Assembly: GCA_003956705.1 (NCBI GenBank) | Contig: QZCP01000269.1 | Span: 49,654 to 63,112, forward strand | From: Brevipalpus yothersi | Lineage: Eukaryota > Arthropoda > Arachnida > Trombidiformes > Tenuipalpidae | Direction of reading: 5' to 3' | Length of the DNA stretch: 13,459 nt | Shown: positions 7,909-13,459 of the stretch, piece after piece | Layout: every line of letters starts with the position of its first letter | Position numbering within the stretch: position 1 is the stretch's first letter | Program-made: the position numbers and the translations under genes | The notes under the pieces: generated by a model | The model's database searches: none | What the model saw: only the letters and a program-made list of their open reading frames with translations | What the model was told of the DNA's origin: nothing

Positions 7909-9755
7909 ATCAAAAACAAACATTACCGTTCACTTGATCTCATTTCACTTTGTCAATTTGTCAGGCTTACTGAAGGTCAAGCCTCATGAGAAAGGTGATC
8001 TTCTTCCGGATCCTGATGATCCCAACACGGATCAATGCAGTCATCCCGAGAAAATGAACCATATTTGCTTCAAATCGGGTGATATTCGAGTGAATCAGCA
8101 TCCACCGTTACAATTGTTGCACACATTGTGGGTCCGAAGACACAATCAGCATGCCAAAGCATTGGCAGAAGCCAATCCATCATGGCGAAGAAATGATGAA
8201 ATTTTGTTTCAAGAAGCTCGAAGAATTACTATTGCCGAAACTCAGCACATTACGTATCGAGAATATTTGCCTATTCTATTGGGCCCGGAGTTGATCGACT
8301 ATTATGGTCTTGATGTTAGCAAATCATTATACTGTAATTACGATCCGTACGTTAATCCAACCACAATCAATGAATTTGTTACCGCTGCTGGACGTTTTGG
8401 ACACTCACAAGTGGGCAATATGTTTCCACAATCGATGAACATATCGTTGAAGGATAACTTTTTCAATCCTGAGGCCATGAGAGCTGGACATGTAAGCAGC
8501 CTTACAGCAGAGCAAGATGCTGGACAAATTATTCATTCTTAATTAATTAATTAATTCCTAATTAATTGATTGTGATGATGATGAAATATTGTTTTTTCGC
8601 TTCCCTTTTTTCCCATATACACAGTGTGACTTTATCACTGCTGGCCTATTGCGACAATCTTCCAATGTTGTTGATCCACATTTTTCAACATCAATCAAAA
8701 ATCATCTGTACGCACATCGAGACAAGCTGAAAGGTTTTGGTGGTGATCTGCCAACTTTTAACATCAATCGAGGTCGAGACCATGGAATTCCACCGTATTT
8801 TGTTTTCCTTAAATTTTGTTTCAATTATGAGGCCAAAAATTGGAATGATTTGCGCTATTTTATTGAACCAGAAGCTTACCAAAAGTTGACCAAAATATAT
8901 TCGTAAGTAAAGGATGTGTGTATGTAATCGATCAAGTACCGTTATATTCACATGTTTATATATGACGTGAATATAACTTCACGTTGTGGTGTACTTGTGT
9001 GGGTATTTTGTATCCACTATCACAATGAACGATAAGCAACTTAACCATTTCATTTGATGATCCACTGATCAATTGCCTCTTCTAATTATCTGATGCTATT
9101 TTCTTGTTTATCATCATCATGTGAATACACACACAACACACACACATACACAAATCATCATCACAGAGATTTTCGAGACATCGACCTTTACGTTGGAGGA
9201 ATTTCGGAACGTAAACAGCAAGATGCTGATCTTGGGCCAACATTTGCTTGTCTTTTGGGTCTTCAATTTCGTGCTTTAAAATACGGTGATCGATACTTTT
9301 ATTCGCACAATGGACAATCAGGATCCTTCACGCCAAGTACGTTTTCCTTTCTCTCTCTCTTTCTCTCTCTTTCCCTCTCTTTCCCTCTCTTTATCTATCG
9401 ATAAGTTTATCATTACTATTTGATTCATCGAAAACCTTGCATTTGTAATCAACATCAATTATCAACAACAGAAAATTCTTCTCTCTTATTTTTCGTTTAC
9501 TTTCTTCCTCCTTTTCCTCTATTTTCTCTCATTCTCTTTCTCTTTTCCTCTCCTTTTCTAGGCCAATTGAAGGACATGAAAACAAAGTTTTCACTTGCAA
9601 ATTTCCTCTGTTTGACATCCAAAAATCTTCAAAGTGTACCAAAATTTGCATTCCTTCCACCATCAAAATACAATCCAATCGTACCATGCGAATATTATCG
9701 AAAAAATGGCTGGCTGGATCATAAATTGTTTGCATCTAGACCAATGCATGGCTAG
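5104..9755 (+). CDS. Secreted animal heme peroxidase (chorion peroxidase / peroxinectin-like), 9 coding exons, 865 aa
   Basis: Predicted extracellular heme peroxidase that uses H2O2 to oxidise halides, phenols or protein tyrosines; such enzymes act in arthropod immunity, adhesion and cuticle or eggshell crosslinking. Coding exons: 5104-5120, 5252-5424, 5514-6075, 6242-6816, 7147-7248, 7965-8491, 8625-8902, 9167-9336, 9562-9755. Every intron is GT-AG, all phases match, and the total is 2598 nt including TAG. Residues 1-24 form a signal peptide (MMKFF, hydrophobic core, likely cleavage after Ala-Thr-Ala). Residues 25-290 are a pro-region with sequons at N47, N67, N71 and N84 and a basic RKR at 98-100. 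The peroxidase domain begins near YRTIDGSCNNL (295-305). Key residues: WGQYIIHDMT (371-380, distal H377), calcium loop T452/F454/D456/S458, SGDIRVNQH (catalytic R518), GRFGH (proximal H623), NINRGRDHG (698-706), and a late Cys in NPIVPC. In-frame TGA directly precedes the first ATG; the second ATG (5107) has A at -3 and is an alternative start. Domain assignment is strong; the exact subfamily and substrate are inferred only. Confidence 0.94.
6151..6175. repeat. (TTA)n repeat in intron 3
   Basis: About eight TTA units within the 166-nt intron 6076-6241. Confidence 0.9.
7249..7964 (+). other. Intron 5 of the peroxidase gene (716 nt, repeat-laden)
   Basis: This is the longest intron; the other seven are 89-330 nt. 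The donor is G|GTAAGT and the acceptor TTTGTCAG. It holds GA-rich purine runs at about 7370-7400 and 7484-7513, a partly duplicated segment (7283-7328 against 7610-7622 plus 7720-7749), and a long (CT)n tract ending 62 nt before the acceptor. No coding sequence of the peroxidase family is visible inside it. Confidence 0.85.
7846..7902 (+). repeat. (CT)n microsatellite in intron 5
   Basis: About 28 perfect CT units lie on the sense strand just upstream of the exon 6 acceptor. The tract could act as an extended polypyrimidine tract or bind PTB-like splicing factors; that is inference. It is likely length-polymorphic. Confidence 0.95.
8539..8556. repeat. (TTAA)n repeat in intron 6
   Basis: Four and a half TTAA units. 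The first TAA would end translation if the donor at 8492 were not used. Confidence 0.88.
8941..8984 (+). repeat. Overlapping hairpin-forming inverted repeats in intron 7
   Basis: GTTATATTCAC (8941-8951) is perfectly complementary to GTGAATATAAC (8967-8977) with a 15-nt loop. A second stem, ACGTGAA (8965-8971) with TTCACGT (8978-8984), overlaps it, so the two folds exclude each other. The location is 39 nt after the exon 7 donor. Confidence 0.7.
9350..9393. repeat. Imperfect (CT)n tract in intron 8
   Basis: CTCT runs interrupted by TTT and CCC just after the exon 8 donor (GTACGT at 9337). A second pyrimidine-rich run fills about 9478-9560 up to the acceptor TTTTCTAG. Confidence 0.85.
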
Positions 9756-9811
9756 AAATCAATTTATTTACCTAATAATTATACGAGTAATGAGAGCCTT
9801 ATTCGGATAAC

Positions 9812-9817
9812 AATAAA
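9812..9817 (+). terminator. Poly(A) signal of the peroxidase gene
   Basis: Canonical AATAAA sits 57 nt after the TAG stop at 9753-9755, within an A-rich run. This predicts a short 3' UTR of about 75-90 nt. No other AATAAA lies between the stop and this site. Confidence 0.75.
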
Positions 9818-10036
9818 AAAAAGAAGCAATATCCTATTCAACCACCCACTTTTCCGTAGGATTCATGCGATGAGTTTTCCATCTCTCTCTCCCTTCAATT
9901 CTGATGCCATCAAAAACTGAGGGCCTCACAATATTGTTACTTTTTTATCATTTTTCTCTTCTCATTTCTCATTTGATATCTCTTCACTTCGTTCTCCATC
10001 ATCAACGATATACATGTATACCCAGCCTGACCTCAT

Positions 10037-10184
10037 TTACGTCAAACGTTGAACGCTGAACGTTGCCGCGCTTTTTCCCCGTCACTGTCGTCCGCTCACT
10101 ATCATCTCTCTCTCTCTCTCTCCCCTTCCTCCCCCAACTCTCTCTCTCTCTCCCTCTTGATTATCTTTCTCTCTTCTGACGTAA
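10037..10184. promoter_or_regulatory. CpG-containing patch with two CRE/ATF-like sites and a 7-bp tandem repeat
   Basis: TTACGTCA (10037-10044) and its complement TGACGTAA (10177-10184) flank a stretch that holds AACGTTG AACGCTG AACGTTG (10045-10065) and several CpG words up to about 10094, followed by CT-rich sequence. It begins about 220 bp after the peroxidase poly(A) signal. It could be a promoter of a neighbouring gene or an enhancer, but no transcript start is visible. Confidence 0.3.
10108..10156. repeat. Imperfect (CT)n tract
   Basis: CT units broken by a C-rich segment at about 10121-10137. Confidence 0.85.
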
Positions 10185-10396
10185 AAATCTCGTAAAAAAA
10201 AGATCATATGATTTATCACCCCCTCCCGAGATACTCTCTCTGTAAAAGGATAATTTTTTTTGCCCATCACATCCATTTTCGATCCAATAGATGGGATGAA
10301 AAAATAGGCAAATTAATCAGCCTTGATCACTAAAATGAAGAGAAGAGGATCTAGGCTAATTTTTCGGTGTATAGAGAGGAGATAAAAATGATGAGG

Positions 10397-10399
<3 letters not shown>

Positions 10400-10451
<52 letters not shown>
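10400..10451. repeat. (GA)n microsatellite
   Basis: About 25 perfect GA units, fading into GAAAGAGAGAAAGAG. Confidence 0.96.
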
Positions 10452-10460
<9 letters not shown>

Positions 10461-11276
10461 GAGTAGAGAACGATTGAGAGTATGAGAATCAAAACAATTC
10501 CAGTTATTCAGAGTGTTGATACTTTTTTTCACTCTCACACATAACATATATAATATTAAACAAGAGAGACATTGTGGCATGGTGAGAGGCTACAGCTTGC
10601 GAAAATGCTAATCATTGTGACAGTTGGACGATAGAGCGAAAAAGAGAGATGAAAAAAAATTATCAAATAGCCAGTAAGTACAATGTATTATGGAAGATAT
10701 AAATTGAGCAATCGATGGTGAAAGTTTTGTGTGTCTATGTGTGTGTATATGAACACATATGAAATCACGAGAATCGAGACTTGGGATTGAGAGATATGGA
10801 TGAAAAGGTCACTGACAAAAGTATTATTAATATATATTTGTAATATAAAGATGAAGAGAAAAGAGAGAATGAATCCTTTTTTCCACTTTTTATTGTTTTT
10901 TATTTTTATATTAAAGAGCTACAAGCACCATCAGGCACACTTTCTTTCGAGTATAAATGATACACATGTTCTGGTGGTTCCAATGGTGTCACCGTTTGAA
11001 TCCTTCACCATTATACAGATCAGATGTGTATATACATGTATATGTGTGTCTATGTTAATCGAATGGATGAGCCAATGATTAATGTCGATGAGTGAGCACA
11101 AATGTCATAGAGAATCAGAGGATTGTGTCAGTGATACTTTGTGTTGATGCATGAAAGTTCTGAGATAGAGAGAGAAGTCGAAAAGTTTCTCTGGGAGACA
11201 TGGAGAGGAAAGTTTTCTCTGAATGAATTTTTTTTCTTAGTCTATTCGTGGATTACTTGAAAGGAATTCACGCCAA

Positions 11277-11278
<2 letters not shown>
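10452..11278. other. Mostly non-coding stretch
   Basis: AT-rich DNA with TG/TA runs near 10729-10760 and 11025-11050. The only segment with some coding character is on the minus strand at 10906-11002 (see findings). The + frame starting at 10800 shows no family motif. Confidence 0.5.

Positions 11279-11343
<65 letters not shown>
11279..11343. repeat. (GA)n microsatellite followed by (GAAA)n
   Basis: About 32 perfect GA units, the longest in the window. A short GAAA tetranucleotide run follows to about 11363. Confidence 0.97.
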
Positions 11344-11347
<4 letters not shown>

Positions 11348-11363
11348 AAAGAAAGAAAGAAAG

Positions 11364-12224
11364 TGAAAACGATAAAAAAATGAGTCAACTATCAGTGAAA
11401 ACAATAGTTTCTATTATCAATAAGATCAGAGGAGAGCATAATTATGTGGTGTGATGAATATATACATTCATTTAGCATCTTTTCCTTTGTAACTTCTTAA
11501 CATATTTCTCACTGAACTACCTTACATCGTATCATCGTTCTTTTCCACCACAGTTATTTCTCTTTCCATACCACTTACTCCTACATGATATATACATTCA
11601 AATTCTCAGAATACATGTTTATATATTCATTCTATTTCTTCTTGCGCAGTACTTTGACCCACTTTCTTTTCTCTCTCTTTCCCTCTTTCTCTCTCTCTAT
11701 CTTTTTCCCTTCCTCTTGATTCACTTTTACAGCTGTCAAAAAGCTTTGCGGTAAAGTAAGGGAGAGAGAGAAGAGAGGATGTCTTCTCTTCTTTAAAATC
11801 ATCTTCTCAATGAGAATAGGTATCACATGGTGCTGATATTGAAGCTGTTTGTTTACCAGCATCTTGCACTCCTTTTCTTCACCCATCACTTCATGATTCA
11901 CATTATCAATTGATCTTTGCGGTAGGTGTGTGTGTGTGTATGTGTGTGTGTGAACAACATAACGGGTCAACAGTTTTCCCGCTCTATGAACTTCGATCTG
12001 TTGACAGTAGCTGATTCAAAAGCTAGATGACCGCAAGTGATCAGCACATGAAGATATATTCTCAAGTACAAGGAAGAGAGATGAGATTGCTGATGATACT
12101 GATGATCACATGTCGATTCGGGCACAATCTGGAAGCAGGATGCTTGCACTTGGATGCATAATTCCAGAGGTGAGCCAAATAGAGATGGAGAATAGGCAAG
12201 AAAAAGAGAGAAAGAAAAAGAGAG

Positions 12225-12230
<6 letters not shown>
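11364..12230. other. Repeat-poor stretch with weak minus-strand open segments
   Basis: No family is recognised. Minus-strand open segments at 11526-11580, 11632-11940 and 11967-12128 have mixed amino-acid composition rather than repeat-derived peptides, but no consistent chain of splice sites joins them. A CT-rich tract at 11668-11708 and a TG run at 11928-11951 are also present. Confidence 0.35.

Positions 12231-12267
<37 letters not shown>
12231..12267. repeat. (GA)n microsatellite
   Basis: About 18 GA units preceded by AAAGAGAGAAAG variants from about 12200. Confidence 0.95.
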
Positions 12268-12269
<2 letters not shown>

Positions 12270-12417
12270 CATTAGTTATTTGAGCCCAATTTTGATAAGT
12301 GAAGCTATCACTGAGAGAGATTACGAAAAGTAACTAGCTTTCCTCTGTGTGTATGTGTGCTTGGGCCACTTATCTGGCAAGGCTCATGAATTGTTGTGTG
12401 AGTGTTCGTAAAAGAAT

Positions 12418-12435
12418 ATCTATCTATCTATCTAT
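12418..12435. repeat. (ATCT)n tetranucleotide repeat
   Basis: Four and a half ATCT units. Confidence 0.85.
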
Positions 12436-12627
12436 TCATCAGCTTTTTCGCGTGCTGCTGCATCTTGGCCCTGTGTTTATATGCATATATGCAAATGTCA
12501 ACGTCAAATCCTACTTTTTCTTCTTTTCTCTTTCTCTCCCTCTCTCTCATCCACTGATGAAGGATGAAAATGAGAATTAGGATGAGGAAGTGTACCTTTG
12601 AAGGTGGCGTAGGAGGATTACAAGGAT

Positions 12628-12630
<3 letters not shown>

Positions 12631-12675
<45 letters not shown>
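12631..12675. repeat. (GA)n microsatellite
   Basis: About 22 perfect GA units. Confidence 0.96.
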
Positions 12676-12679
<4 letters not shown>

Positions 12680-13386
12680 ATTCCAAGAGGATTCTCATGT
12701 CTGAATACGCTTATTCGGTGTAAAAAAGTTTCAATGTGTTTTCTTCTCTCTCTTCACCAGTATAACTAGAAACATGAGAGAAGAGTTTTTTGAGAGGTTT
12801 TCTTCTTCTTCTTCTTTTGTCTTTCATGTCGAAAAATTTTCCTCATCATTCCGAAAAGTTGATACAAGTGAGGGAGAGATAGAGGAATATGCATGAACAA
12901 GAAGATCACTTACTGTCAGTTTCTGTCAGGCTGAGCTTGATTAGGATTAACTTGAGGATGAGTTGAGCAAGAGAGAGATGGAAGGAAAAAAAGGCAAAAG
13001 AGTAAGAAATAATAGCTCATATGAGAGAAAAAGAGTGGATACAATTTTGCTTACAGAAGCAATTGAGATGGAGAAAAAGTTGCTTCGAAAAGTAACTTGA
13101 GATTCATCTTCCACAATCATGATTCTACATGATAAGTAAGTGGCAATAAGTGGAAGAAGAAGAAGAAGAAGCAATCGATGATCAGAGAGAAATTATTTCT
13201 TCTTTCTTTCAATTTGCTCTCTCTCTCACACACACATACTCTAATCCATATACTCATTCCCACACTTGTATCACTTCTATCCTGCTTGAGGACTGATTCA
13301 ATTCAGCATTTTTATATTAGTATGATACTGAGAATGCTAAATGAATGATTCTGCCAGTGTCGAATGAGGATCGATTATGTTTTTTT
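12676..13386. other. AT-rich stretch, no gene seen
   Basis: Short TTC and GAA trinucleotide runs and purine-rich segments. A minus-strand segment near 13060-13130 is open and ends at a donor-like GTAAGC, but it has no family match and no partner exons. Confidence 0.5.
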
Positions 13387-13398
13387 CATTCATTCATT

Positions 13399-13459
<61 letters not shown>
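13387..13459. repeat. (CATT)n then (CT)n microsatellite at the window's right edge
   Basis: Three to four CATT units lead into 28 perfect CT units that run to the last base, so the tract probably continues beyond the window. Confidence 0.95.

Noticed and set aside
10906..11002. Similarity of TPL...HLYSKES to the C-terminus of Golgi PDZ protein GOPC
   Set aside because: Only a few residues match, and the preceding PDZ domain motifs were not found upstream on the minus strand.
11632..11970. Minus-strand 112-residue open frame as a complete gene
   Set aside because: Its start lies in a TG/CA repeat (His-Thr peptide) and its end is Lys/Glu-rich low complexity from CT-rich DNA; only the middle looks protein-like.
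10400..12675. Regularly repeated tracts as a CRISPR-like array
   Set aside because: They are dinucleotide microsatellites without unique equal-length spacers, in eukaryotic DNA.
1..13459. Transposase, reverse transcriptase, tRNA or rRNA genes
   Set aside because: I looked for typical protein motifs and for tRNA-like arms and found none that could be supported by eye.

Overview
The window looks like nuclear DNA from an arthropod or another small-genome invertebrate. The DNA is AT-rich and full of (CT)n/(GA)n microsatellites. The one clear gene is split by short GT-AG introns, and its closest family resemblance is to arthropod secreted heme peroxidases (chorion peroxidase / peroxinectin type). 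A mite-like chelicerate would fit, but the sequence does not settle the taxon. There are no bacterial operons, rRNA, tRNA, CRISPR arrays or intact transposons that I can see.

Layout. Positions 1-4930 are mostly non-coding, with microsatellites, a few weak open stretches (about 1203-1457 and 3826-4122), and a less AT-rich patch at 2880-4200 that carries several perfect inverted repeats. Positions 4935-9817 hold a complete + strand gene: a possible TATA box, a 5' leader containing a 46-codon upstream ORF, nine coding exons (5104-5120, 5252-5424, 5514-6075, 6242-6816, 7147-7248, 7965-8491, 8625-8902, 9167-9336, 9562-9755), and a poly(A) signal at 9812. All eight intron phases match, and the joined length is 2598 nt, which gives 865 residues plus a stop. 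Positions 9830-13459 are again repeat-rich. A CpG-containing patch at 10037-10184 has two CRE/ATF-like sites and a 7-bp tandem repeat. A few short minus-strand open segments (10906-11002, 11526-11580, 11967-12128) are weak candidates for another gene.

The protein has a signal peptide, a long N-terminal pro-region with N-glycosylation sequons, and an animal heme peroxidase domain. It keeps the distal His, catalytic Arg, proximal His and calcium-loop residues. The two acidic residues that form heme ester bonds in mammalian enzymes are replaced by Ile and Gln, and the Met that forms the third link in myeloperoxidase is His. A KGD tripeptide lies in a loop region of the domain.

Both ends of the window fall inside GA/CT microsatellites, so it is probably a whole assembly contig that broke at simple repeats. 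I found no convincing evidence of an entirely new multi-gene system. The most useful results are the full peroxidase gene model and its unusual heme-pocket residues.
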